64,000 bases of DNA from Adlercreutzia sp. ZJ304 (lineage in GTDB: Bacteria > Actinomycetota > Coriobacteriia > Coriobacteriales > Eggerthellaceae). The notes under the pieces were generated by a model. That model was not told the DNA's origin. It saw only the letters and a program-made list of their open reading frames with translations, and did no database searches. This document shows positions 35,903-44,128 of this stretch, one piece after another. The stretch spans positions 124,001 to 188,000 of the forward strand of contig NZ_JAAKEG010000004.1 in the NCBI RefSeq assembly GCF_011039075.1, written 5' to 3'. A program made the position numbers and the translations under genes. Position 1 is the stretch's first letter; every line of letters begins with the position of its first letter.

Positions 35903-36349
35903 CTATCCAGATATAAAAGCACCTACGATGTAAATAATGCGGGGAATGTAGACGATAGCTGCAACAATTAACGATCCGATAGCCGCTATATATACAGCTC
36001 CGGCTGCGCAATCTTTAGCGCGCATTGCAAGAGCATTCCACTCGGGCGACACCATATCAACTACCGATTCGATAGCGGTATTTAACACTTCTAGCGACAT
36101 AACAATTGCTATACATAAAACGATAGCGAGCCATCCTGCTTCTGAAACCGAAAGAAGGAAACCCAACAATACAGCTGCGATAGCAAAACATGTATGCACT
36201 TTTAAGTTTTTTTGCGTAGCGAAGGCATACATTATGCCCTTACGAGCGCATCTAAGAGCGCATATAAATGGAAATGTAGATTTATCCCCTGCGTGCCGAA
36301 CGAATTTTCCATCTTTGTCGCAGAGCGACCGATACTGCTTTTCGGTCAT
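35903..36349 (-). CDS. dgkA: diacylglycerol/undecaprenol kinase
   Basis: A small integral-membrane lipid kinase of 148 residues. The catalytic segment VLNTAIESVVD and the AKDCAAGAV segment, with three hydrophobic helices, identify the prokaryotic DagK family. In Gram-positives the substrate is usually undecaprenol, linking it to cell-wall carrier recycling. An N-terminal hydrophilic stretch of about 35 residues precedes the family domain. Its start overlaps ybeY by 4 bases (ATGA). Confidence 0.93.
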   Translation of the reverse strand: MTEKQYRSLCDKDGKFVRHAGDKSTFPFICALRCARKGIMYAFATQKNLKVHTCFAIAAVLLGFLLSVSEAGWLAIVLCIAIVMSLEVLNTAIESVVDMVSPEWNALAMRAKDCAAGAVYIAAIGSLIVAAIVYIPRIIYIVGAFISG

Positions 36350-36816
36350 TTACAAATCTCGTTTCTCCATCGTTTAAGAAGTTCATCTTCGCGAGCTTCC
36401 ATTATTTCGGCTTCATCATCAACAATATGATCGTAGCCGCAAAGATGCAGTAACCCGTGCACCAAAAGCAATTCGATCTCTTGCTGGAATGTCTGTCCAA
36501 ATTCAGATGATTGCGCCTCGGCAACATCAACAGCAATTACCACATCTCCCAATTCGTAAACTGGGTTTTGCGGCAATAGCGTAGCCGATAGATCGTCTTC
36601 TACAGAATCGCACTCAAATGAAAGAACATCAGTAGGTCCGCTTTTGCCTCTGTATTGCGAATTTAGCTTTGCCATAGTTTCGTTATCGACAAATGTTATT
36701 GAAACCTCAGTAGTAAAGGGCTTTTGCTCTTCGGCGATAATATATTGCGCTAATTGTTGTATAGGCATGTCTTCTAGGTCTTCTTTGCGATAGTCGAAAG
36801 CGACCAGTATATCCAT
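36346..36816 (-). CDS. ybeY: endoribonuclease YbeY
   Basis: A zinc endoRNase for 16S rRNA 3' maturation and ribosome quality control. The zinc motif HGLLHLCGYDH is at about residues 118-128, and the fold signature GPTDVLSFE is upstream. The 156 residues fit the family. It starts 2 bases after phoH ends and overlaps dgkA. Confidence 0.95.
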   Translation of the reverse strand: MDILVAFDYRKEDLEDMPIQQLAQYIIAEEQKPFTTEVSITFVDNETMAKLNSQYRGKSGPTDVLSFECDSVEDDLSATLLPQNPVYELGDVVIAVDVAEAQSSEFGQTFQQEIELLLVHGLLHLCGYDHIVDDEAEIMEAREDELLKRWRNEICK

Positions 36817-36818
36817 CG

Positions 36819-37772
36819 TTACTCCTCTGAGGCTTTATCGTATGCAGCCACTATTGCTGCAACTAAAGAATTACGTACAACATCTTTACCTGAAAAAGTG
36901 CAAAATTCTATATCGTCAACATCGGCTAATACACGTTTAGCTTGAAGAAGCCCAGATGAGCCCGTAGGCAAATCTGTCTGGGTTTCGTCACCTGTTATTA
37001 CCATCTTAGAACCAAACCCAAGTCGCGTTAGAAACATTTTCATTTGTTCGGGTGTGGTATTTTGCGCCTCATCCAAAATTATGAAACTATCGTTAAGAGT
37101 GCGCCCGCGCATAAATGCAAGTGGTGCTATTTCGATAACACCTTGCTCTAGCAAAGAATTTGTATGTTCGGGATCTGTCATATCGAAAAGAGCGTCGTAT
37201 AAGGGACGAATGTAAGGGTCTACTTTTTCCGTAAGTGTGCCCGGTAAGAAACCTAAATTTTCGCCCGCTTCAACTATTGGTCGCGAAAGGATTATGCGAC
37301 CAACTTCCTTGTGCTTTAGTGCGCTTATTGCCATAGCCATTGCAAGATAAGTCTTACCTGTGCCAGCCGGACCAATGCCAAAAGTTATCGTATTATTTCT
37401 TATTGCGTCTACATAGCGCTTTTGACCAGCAGTTTTAGGTCGTATAGCATGTCCTCTGTGCGCAAGCAGAACATCTTTGCGCAGCGCAGACGGACTTAAC
37501 GCATCAGAGCGCACCAATTCAATTAGATGGCGAACATGCTGTTCGTCTAACAATATGGAGCTCTGCGCATTCTTTATCATGTCATCAAAAATTGCAGTAG
37601 CGGAATCTACCTCAGATGACACACCTTCAATTGATATAACATTGCCACGTAAAGTAATGCGCGCATCTATAGAGTCTTGTATTAGCCGCAGCAAAGCATC
37701 TGCATGCCCAGAAATAGATGCCACATCGACATCTGCTGGTATTTGTAATTCTGTATGGATAATTTCTGCCAT
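36819..37772 (-). CDS. phoH: PhoH-like ATPase
   Basis: A 317-residue protein with an N-terminal KH-like region and a PhoH NTPase domain. Walker A GPAGTGKT is near 130-138 and the Walker B segment FIILDEAQN near 230. PhoH proteins are predicted RNA helicases or RNA-binding ATPases, here grouped with ybeY and era in a ribosome/RNA-maturation cluster. mtaB is 45 bases upstream. Confidence 0.93.
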   Translation of the reverse strand: MAEIIHTELQIPADVDVASISGHADALLRLIQDSIDARITLRGNVISIEGVSSEVDSATAIFDDMIKNAQSSILLDEQHVRHLIELVRSDALSPSALRKDVLLAHRGHAIRPKTAGQKRYVDAIRNNTITFGIGPAGTGKTYLAMAMAISALKHKEVGRIILSRPIVEAGENLGFLPGTLTEKVDPYIRPLYDALFDMTDPEHTNSLLEQGVIEIAPLAFMRGRTLNDSFIILDEAQNTTPEQMKMFLTRLGFGSKMVITGDETQTDLPTGSSGLLQAKRVLADVDDIEFCTFSGKDVVRNSLVAAIVAAYDKASEE

Positions 37773-37817
37773 GTTTGTAATTGTATCATCTACAAAAAGC
37801 GATACACTTGTATGCTC

Positions 37818-39041
37818 TTAATCAACTGTGCGCAATTCTGGTTTTAATAAAACTTCAACAAAATTGCCGGGTGAATAAGTTTTTGAAACCTCCACTTCGT
37901 AATAGCTTTCAGTACATGCGCGCCCACAAATTTCAACAACTGCACGCTCAGACGTATTGCACCTACTAAGATAGTCCTCTTCTCGCAATTTTGCAGAAAG
38001 CTCTCTTAATTCAGTTGCTCTAGCAGCTTTAACAGCCGATTCAATTTGATCCTTTCTAAGCGCGGCAGGTGTGCCAGCTCTCATGGAATATGGAAACACA
38101 TGCATTTTTGAAAACTTCGATGCCTTTGAAAGGGCAATGGTTTGCTGAAAATCTTCGTCAGTTTCTCCGGGAAAACCTGCAATTACATCGGTTGAAATGC
38201 TAATAGTGGGAACAGCACTTCTTATTTGACATATAAGTTCACTGAAAAATTTTGCATCATAGGGACGTGCCATTTCGTGTAAAACTTTGTTGCTGCCCGA
38301 TTGTAGCGGAAGATGCAAATGCCTACAGACGCGACCTTTAGATGTTGCCAGTAGCTCTATGAGAGATTCATCCACATCGCGAGGCTCTATACTAGACACG
38401 CGAAAACGAGGACTTCTGCCCGCGCTATCTGTTATGTTTGAAGTTTCCTCTAGCAGTATACGAAGCAACTCGGATAAGTTAAGACCATCTAAATCGTATG
38501 TTCCCAGATTAATACCGGAAAGTACAATTTCTTTGACGCCCGACTGCGCAAGCGATACACAGTCTGAAATAATTTGTTCGCTAGGACGGCTTTTAGCTAC
38601 ACCACGAGCAACATGGACTATGCAGTAAGTACAAGCATTATTGCAACCGTCTTGAACTTTTACTCCAACGCGAGCATGCGTAGAACCTGCTAAACATATA
38701 TGTGAGGTTGCGCTATCTATTAAGCCGTGCAAATGATGTAAGACTTTTTCCTTTGGAACAACCTCAACTCTAGTATCCATTTCTAAAAATTCATTTGCCG
38801 AAATAGCCGATGCGCATCCAGTGACCAGTAATTCAGCAGAGGGATTGCCGCGCAAAGCGCTGCGAACCACCTTACGTGTCTTCTTCTCTGCCTCGGCTGT
38901 TACTGTACATGTGTTAATTATTATTAAATCGGCATATTCAGGCGAAACTTTTTGTGCGCCGGATGAAGTAAGGAAATTCTCATAAGAATCAGATTCAACT
39001 CTGTTTACTTTGCAACCAAGGTTTATAACGGAAAACCTCAT
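37818..39041 (-). CDS. mtaB: tRNA t6A37 methylthiotransferase MtaB
   Basis: A radical SAM enzyme that converts t6A to ms2t6A at position 37 of ANN-decoding tRNAs. N-terminal Cys10 lies in GCKVNRVESD, followed by INTCTVT and the radical SAM CNNACTYC near 135. GCKVN is the MtaB signature. The 407 residues end in a short TRAM-like segment. It overlaps the rsmE end by 4 bases. Confidence 0.93.
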   Translation of the reverse strand: MRFSVINLGCKVNRVESDSYENFLTSSGAQKVSPEYADLIIINTCTVTAEAEKKTRKVVRSALRGNPSAELLVTGCASAISANEFLEMDTRVEVVPKEKVLHHLHGLIDSATSHICLAGSTHARVGVKVQDGCNNACTYCIVHVARGVAKSRPSEQIISDCVSLAQSGVKEIVLSGINLGTYDLDGLNLSELLRILLEETSNITDSAGRSPRFRVSSIEPRDVDESLIELLATSKGRVCRHLHLPLQSGSNKVLHEMARPYDAKFFSELICQIRSAVPTISISTDVIAGFPGETDEDFQQTIALSKASKFSKMHVFPYSMRAGTPAALRKDQIESAVKAARATELRELSAKLREEDYLSRCNTSERAVVEICGRACTESYYEVEVSKTYSPGNFVEVLLKPELRTVD

Positions 39042-39826
39042 CGCCTACTCCGAATACTTGAATTGCCCAAACCGCCAAGTTCGTATATTGCAATAGCGCT
39101 GGCAACAATTCCAGCAGTTTCGGTACGCAGTATTGTTGAGCCTAAACTTACGAGATGCGCTTCGCTATTACATGCAAGAATTGCATCTACTTCGCTTTTT
39201 TCAAGTCCGCCTTCTGGACCAATAACTAAAGCTATATTAGCAGCGTTTGGTTTATTGCTTAAAGCCTGCCCAATGCCTATTGCTTGCGCGGCTTCCTCCC
39301 AGCATACAAGCACAATATCCATTTCAGATAGCGTATCTATAACAGCACTTAAAGCCATAGGGTCAGATATATGAGGAATGCTAGACCGACCCGATTGCAT
39401 AGCAGCACTTTTAGCAATTGTAAGCCATCGTTGGGTTTTCTTCTTCGCTTTGTCGCCTGCAAGTTTTACGACCGTGCGCGAACACTGCATTGGAATAATA
39501 CGCGCTACTCCAAGTTCAGTTGTATGGCGAACTATATCATCCATTTTGTCAGCTTTTGCGATGCCCTGCACAAGAGAAATATTCCATGCTGGAAGATTGG
39601 TCTGTACATGTTGACATATACGCACAATCATTTCAGACCCATTGAAATTTACAACTTCGCATTCGAAATAATCTTGCGTAGCATCTATAACAGCTATATG
39701 CTCGTGACATTTTATGCGTAATGCGCGCGCATGTTTTAAGTCGTCAACTGCAAGGCGCAATACGAACTCAGGGGCTGTTTCATCTACCAACGCCTGATCG
39801 TCTAAGAAAAAATGATGAAGTGACAT
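39038..39826 (-). CDS. rsmE: 16S rRNA m3U1498 methyltransferase
   Basis: A SPOUT-class methyltransferase for U1498 of 16S rRNA. It has an N-terminal PUA-like region and a C-terminal knotted domain with ALVIGPEGGLEKSEV and LGSTILRTETAG, the SAM-binding trefoil. The ATG at 39826 follows the dnaJ stop by one base and gives 262 residues. The dnaJ-rsmE-mtaB order is common in Gram-positives. Confidence 0.94.
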   Translation of the reverse strand: MSLHHFFLDDQALVDETAPEFVLRLAVDDLKHARALRIKCHEHIAVIDATQDYFECEVVNFNGSEMIVRICQHVQTNLPAWNISLVQGIAKADKMDDIVRHTTELGVARIIPMQCSRTVVKLAGDKAKKKTQRWLTIAKSAAMQSGRSSIPHISDPMALSAVIDTLSEMDIVLVCWEEAAQAIGIGQALSNKPNAANIALVIGPEGGLEKSEVDAILACNSEAHLVSLGSTILRTETAGIVASAIAIYELGGLGNSSIRSRR

Positions 39827-39827
39827 A

Positions 39828-40967
39828 CTAAATGAAAGCCTCACGTAGTTTTTGTAGCGGCGACTTTACTTCATTGTATTCTTCGCCCATTTCTTCAGCC
39901 AGTTTTTCTAATAATTCGCGCTCTTTTTTAGACAGCTTCTTAGGTATGTTGATAGATACGTGCGCATAAAGATCGCCGCGAGAATCACTTTTAATCTTTG
40001 GCATACCGAAACCTTTAATGCGCAAAACATCTCCATTTTGAGTACCGTGCGGAACTTTGATAGATACTTCTTCGTCTTCAAGAATGCCATCTATTAAAAC
40101 TGTCGATCCTAGCGCTGCTTGCACCATAGAAATATCAATTTGGGCATGCAAATTATCGCCATCACGCTCGTAGTATTCATGCGGCTGCATGCGAATAGTT
40201 ACAATCAAATCGCCAGAGGGCGCACCCTGCAATCCCGCTTCGCCGTAATTAGGAACACGGAGTTGCTGACCATCGTGGATTCCTGCAGGTATTTCTACAG
40301 AAACGCGTTGTCTATCTGGAATACGACCTTGTCCGCCACATTCTTCACATGCGCCTTCTATGCTCTCGCCTGTGCCATTACACTTCGAACAAGTCTGAGA
40401 CGATTGCATATCTCCCAAAAATGTTCGTTGTACTGTAACTACGCGTCCGGTGCCTTTGCATTCAGGGCATTGTACGCTTTTGCCATCTGGACCAAGACCT
40501 GTGCTATTGCAATCGGCGCATGGTGCTAATCTATCGTATACGATCTCTTTTTTTACACCTTTGGCTGCTTCTTCCAGAGTAATCTTTAATCCGATACCCA
40601 TATCTCGACCATCTTTGCGCACCTGACGCGCAGCGTTTGCGCCAAAGCCGCTAAAGAAAGACGAGAATATGTCGCCCATTCCACCGAATCCGCCACCGAA
40701 AATATCTTCAAAATCAACGTATCCACTACCTCCCCCGGCAGCCCCGGGAATGGTACCAAAACGATCATATTGCGCTCTTTTAGATGCATCAGAGAGCACA
40801 TCGTATGCCTCGTTTAATTCTTTGAATTCATCTTCTGCATTTGGAGATTTATTAACATCGGGATGCAATTCGCGAGCGCGTCGCCTGTAAGCCTTCTTTA
40901 TTTCGGTTTCATTTGCATCACGAGAAACGCCTAAGATTTCATATAGATCTTTCGTAGCAGTTGGCAT
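39828..40967 (-). CDS. dnaJ: chaperone DnaJ
   Basis: A full type I Hsp40 co-chaperone of DnaK. The J domain carries His35-Pro36-Asp37, followed by a Gly/Phe-rich region and four zinc repeats (CADCNSTG, CPECKGTG, CSKCNGTG, CEECGGQG at about 150-220). Two C-terminal substrate domains complete 379 residues. It follows hrcA by 8 bases, so it should be under the same CIRCE control. dnaK and grpE are not in the window. Confidence 0.97.
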   Translation of the reverse strand: MPTATKDLYEILGVSRDANETEIKKAYRRRARELHPDVNKSPNAEDEFKELNEAYDVLSDASKRAQYDRFGTIPGAAGGGSGYVDFEDIFGGGFGGMGDIFSSFFSGFGANAARQVRKDGRDMGIGLKITLEEAAKGVKKEIVYDRLAPCADCNSTGLGPDGKSVQCPECKGTGRVVTVQRTFLGDMQSSQTCSKCNGTGESIEGACEECGGQGRIPDRQRVSVEIPAGIHDGQQLRVPNYGEAGLQGAPSGDLIVTIRMQPHEYYERDGDNLHAQIDISMVQAALGSTVLIDGILEDEEVSIKVPHGTQNGDVLRIKGFGMPKIKSDSRGDLYAHVSINIPKKLSKKERELLEKLAEEMGEEYNEVKSPLQKLREAFI

Positions 40968-40975
40968 ATTGTGTT

Positions 40976-41713
40976 TTATCCATTCTCTCCCATTGCGTCT
41001 CGTGCTGCTCTTACTGCACGAATAACGCCTGTGTAATCCATACGTGTAGGTCCTATAACGGCTACAATTCCCTGAGCAGATCCTCTACCATATACTCCGG
41101 TAATAACCGAAACGCCAGAGAGCCCAGCAGATGCGTTTTCGCTTCCGATGCGCACCATTATATTGCCGCTGCGCTGCCCTTCGTCATTGAATACGCTAAG
41201 CAATACCGATTCATCTTCTAATATTTCCATCAGGGGTAATAAGGTAGACGAATCTTGAAACTCCGGTTTTCGCATCAATGCGGAAAGACCCATTCGTGAA
41301 ATCTGGCGAAGATGAGTTTCTCCTTCATCGGGCGGTAAAACCAAAGATAGACAATCAGTTAAACGAGCAAGTTCGGCAGAAGTACGCTCCATAAGTTCAT
41401 CCAAAACGTCGGCACTTTTGCGCAATTGCTCTACAAGTGAGCGATGTGGATGATCGTCTTTAAGCGCACCCGATGCTATTAGCTCTTCAACGTAAGCGCG
41501 ATATCCCGCATCAGTGGGAATGCGTCCTGCAGATGTGTGTGGCTGCTGGATGTAGCCTTCGTCTTCTAGGGCAGATAGATCGTTTCTGACCGTAGCAGAA
41601 CTGACACCTAAACCATAATGTTCAACTATGGTTCGCGACCCTACGGGCATAGCATGAGCTATATATTCTTCTATGAGCGCCCGTAAAACCTGCTGTCGCC
41701 TATCGGAGAGCAT
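40976..41713 (-). CDS. hrcA: heat-inducible transcription repressor HrcA, short form
   Basis: Represses chaperone genes by binding CIRCE. The N-terminal winged helix (SDRRQQVLRALIEEYI, VSSATVRNDL, TSAGRIPTDAGYR) is fully conserved. So is the C-terminal core (MRKPEFQD, VRIGSEN, AVIGPTRMDY). With the ATG at 41713 the protein has 245 residues against about 340 usually. The missing part is the middle of the GAF-like domain with its inserted dimerisation region, just after LVLPPDEG. The frame is intact, so this is a real in-frame shortening. CIRCE lies upstream. Confidence 0.9.
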   Translation of the reverse strand: MLSDRRQQVLRALIEEYIAHAMPVGSRTIVEHYGLGVSSATVRNDLSALEDEGYIQQPHTSAGRIPTDAGYRAYVEELIASGALKDDHPHRSLVEQLRKSADVLDELMERTSAELARLTDCLSLVLPPDEGETHLRQISRMGLSALMRKPEFQDSSTLLPLMEILEDESVLLSVFNDEGQRSGNIMVRIGSENASAGLSGVSVITGVYGRGSAQGIVAVIGPTRMDYTGVIRAVRAARDAMGENG

Positions 41714-41760
41714 CTTCCTCGCTTCCAAAATTCAAACTATTGTATACAGTGTGTCTTATT

Positions 41761-41787
41761 TTAGCAGCCGAAGGTCTAGAGTGCTAA
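41761..41787. promoter_or_regulatory. CIRCE element upstream of hrcA
   Basis: The arms TTAGCAGCC (41761-41769) and GAGTGCTAA (41779-41787) are separated by exactly 9 bases. The consensus is TTAGCACTC-N9-GAGTGCTAA; one arm is perfect and the other has two mismatches. It lies 47 bases before hrcA and touches the hemW stop. It marks autoregulation of hrcA-dnaJ. Confidence 0.9.
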
Positions 41788-42903
41788 TTATTGATTAGAT
41801 AAATCTAAAAGTGCTCCATAAAGATGATTGCCGCACAGCCAACCGCGCTTTGTTGGTTGCCATCTATTGTCGGCATGCTCCAAAAATCCATCTGCAGCTA
41901 AGTCTTGAAAAGCTTGCATAGCTTGCGGAAGAATCAATGCAGCTTCATTCAATTTATCATCTGATACACCTTTAGCCATTCTCATTGCAAGCATAAGATC
42001 TTCTGCCACCATTTGAGAGGCATTCAGATCGTCTACTACATGATTATCTTGTACTCGCATACGCCGACTAGCATTTTGGGTCATAGTGGTGGCGGAAAAT
42101 CCAATACCTAAATAAGGAATTCCTTGCCAATATGAACAATTATGTCTGCTTTCGTATCCGGGTATTGCGTAATTGGCAACTTCGTAATGCAAAAATCCAC
42201 TTTGACGTAAAATGCGACTGGCTTCTTCCATCATATCGGCTTGTAAGTCTTCATCAGGCTCGGGAAACATGTTGGCACAAATCATATTATTTAGTGGAGT
42301 ATGCTCTTCTACGCTAAGTGGATAGATGCTTATGTGCTTTACTCCAAGTTCTATCGCTTGGCGCACATCTGATATAAAACTATCAAGGGTTTGCCCGGGA
42401 AGTCCGCACATCAAGTCTACGCTTATGTTCTCGAATTTGCGCTGCGCTGTACGTATTGCGCGTACTGCTTCCTCAGAATTATGCGCGCGTCCAATTAACG
42501 ACAATAAATTATCATCGAAACTCTGTACACCCAACGAAAGCCTATTTACGCCAAGCGCCCACAGATCATCCACCATTCGTTCATCCAATGATTCTGGATT
42601 TGCCTCTACGGTGCACTCTACGCTAGGCGTTAGATGCATGCTAATTCCAAGCGCATACAACAAACTTGTTAAGTTTGCATTTCCTGCATGCGTGGGTGTG
42701 CCACCTCCTATGTAAACAGTTTCAATTGAAGACAGTTCACCTGCTTTGGAAAATTCGCGAATCTTTGATATAAGATCTTCAAAGTACTCTGTTATTTCAG
42801 GGGAAGAACTATCTTGGGCTTTTGTTGCGAAATCGCAATAGATGCACCTACTTTTACAAAAGGGAATATGGATATAGAGAGCTTTGTAAGGATCGTGTGG
42901 CAT
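41788..42903 (-). CDS. hemW: radical SAM heme chaperone HemW
   Basis: A HemN-like radical SAM protein now known to carry and insert heme rather than oxidise coproporphyrinogen. The cluster motif is CKSRCIYCDF (three cysteines plus Cys-Asp-Phe), at about residues 18-27 after YIHIPF. The 371 residues and the lack of the HemN N-terminal extension support HemW. It sits between dusB and hrcA, as in many Gram-positives (lepA-hemW-hrcA-dnaJ). Confidence 0.92.
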   Translation of the reverse strand: MPHDPYKALYIHIPFCKSRCIYCDFATKAQDSSSPEITEYFEDLISKIREFSKAGELSSIETVYIGGGTPTHAGNANLTSLLYALGISMHLTPSVECTVEANPESLDERMVDDLWALGVNRLSLGVQSFDDNLLSLIGRAHNSEEAVRAIRTAQRKFENISVDLMCGLPGQTLDSFISDVRQAIELGVKHISIYPLSVEEHTPLNNMICANMFPEPDEDLQADMMEEASRILRQSGFLHYEVANYAIPGYESRHNCSYWQGIPYLGIGFSATTMTQNASRRMRVQDNHVVDDLNASQMVAEDLMLAMRMAKGVSDDKLNEAALILPQAMQAFQDLAADGFLEHADNRWQPTKRGWLCGNHLYGALLDLSNQ

Positions 42904-42905
42904 GC

Positions 42906-43886
42906 TTATTCCTCTTCCGCAACGATATGTGTCCTATGCAATAAAGAATCAAACAACTCTTCGAAATCTTCTAACGATTCACATTGATTAATACGCCCTC
43001 TTGCGGCGCTAGCGAAAGGCATTCCGGTTATATACCACATGGCATGTTTGCGCATGCGTACAATATTGCGCCCTTCGCGCTGACTTAAAAGCTGTGCATG
43101 TTGGCGCGCCATTGATATACGCTGCTCCATCGTAGGAATACTCGGTTGCGCAGCACCATCTAAAGCTGCTTTAATCTGAGTGAATATCCACGGATTACCC
43201 TGCGCGCCACGCGCCACCATAATCGCGTCGCAGCCTGTCTTATCGATCATGCGTATAGCATCTGAGGCGCATTTGATATCGCCGTTACCTATAACCGGAA
43301 TAGATACAGAAGACTTAACTCTAGCAATGGTTGACATATCAGAAACACCGCGATACATCTGGGTTGAAAACCTGCCATGAACACATACTGCAGCTGCGCC
43401 AGCCTCTTCCATATGCTTGGCGAAAGCGGGTGCTGTCTCGCCTGTCTCTTCGCTGTATCCGCGGCGAAATTTCACAGTGACCGGATGTTTCACCACACTT
43501 GCAACTGACTTTACTATTTCAGCAGCAAGTTTTGGTGTCTTCATAAGCGCAGAGCCGTCACCTTTTGACACGATTTTGCGAGCAGGGCAGCCCATATTAA
43601 TATCTATGCAAGCCAGTGCATCACCCATTACATCTTCTATCCAAGCTGCTTGCGCAGACATTATGCTGGGTTCGTGCCCAAATATTTGCACGCCAACTTG
43701 CATCTCGCCTTCCGCCCTATCTAGCAAATGACGAGTCTTTTCATTAGCATATGAAAGTCCTTTTGCTGAAACCATTTCAGTAAACGCAAGATCGGCTCCG
43801 GCATGCAAGCATAAACTGCGAAACGCAATATCAGAAACACCAGCCATTGGCGCTAAAAGAACACGTTTGCCGAATACACCTTCCAC
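42906..43886 (-). CDS. dusB: tRNA-dihydrouridine synthase, DusB family
   Basis: A flavin enzyme reducing uridine in tRNA D-loops. It is a TIM barrel with APMAGVSDIAFR at the N-terminus, INMGCPARKI with the catalytic Cys, and VCVHGR. The ATG-like leader to 43931 would begin at a TTG inside the preceding small gene; the GTG at 43886 starts just before the family domain and is preferred, giving 326 residues. The ribosome site is weak (GAG). The exact target position is not certain. Confidence 0.88.
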   Translation of the reverse strand: MEGVFGKRVLLAPMAGVSDIAFRSLCLHAGADLAFTEMVSAKGLSYANEKTRHLLDRAEGEMQVGVQIFGHEPSIMSAQAAWIEDVMGDALACIDINMGCPARKIVSKGDGSALMKTPKLAAEIVKSVASVVKHPVTVKFRRGYSEETGETAPAFAKHMEEAGAAAVCVHGRFSTQMYRGVSDMSTIARVKSSVSIPVIGNGDIKCASDAIRMIDKTGCDAIMVARGAQGNPWIFTQIKAALDGAAQPSIPTMEQRISMARQHAQLLSQREGRNIVRMRKHAMWYITGMPFASAARGRINQCESLEDFEELFDSLLHRTHIVAEEE

Positions 43887-43890
43887 AGAA

Positions 43891-44082
43891 CTACTCAAAT
43901 GAATTAAGTTCAGCAAATACGCTGCATCCAAATAGAGCTAAAACAATTATCAAAACAAGCAATACCAATATAACCAAAATGCAACTGCGACTTTGAGATG
44001 AGTGTGCTTTCTGGAGCTCAGCTTTTTGAGCCTCTTCATCAAAAGGATCATTTAGCCAATCGTATTCTTGTCTCTTTTTCAT
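43891..44082 (-). CDS. small single-pass membrane protein
   Basis: A 63-residue protein with a charged N-terminal half (YDWLNDPFDEEAQKAELQKA) and one transmembrane helix (about 34-54), then a short acidic end. It lies between lepA and dusB on the same strand, 4 bases before the dusB start chosen here. There is no clear Shine-Dalgarno. Its in-frame fit between neighbours and clean topology suggest a real gene. No function can be named. Confidence 0.6.
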   Translation of the reverse strand: MKKRQEYDWLNDPFDEEAQKAELQKAHSSQSRSCILVILVLLVLIIVLALFGCSVFAELNSFE

Positions 44083-44128
44083 GTTTCAATAATATATAAC
44101 TTCATGTTCTAATAAAAGGCGATGTTTT

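Noticed and set aside
37532-37550. GAAC...GTTC palindrome resembling a LexA box
   Set aside because: The spacer is 5 bases rather than 4, and it lies inside phoH coding sequence.
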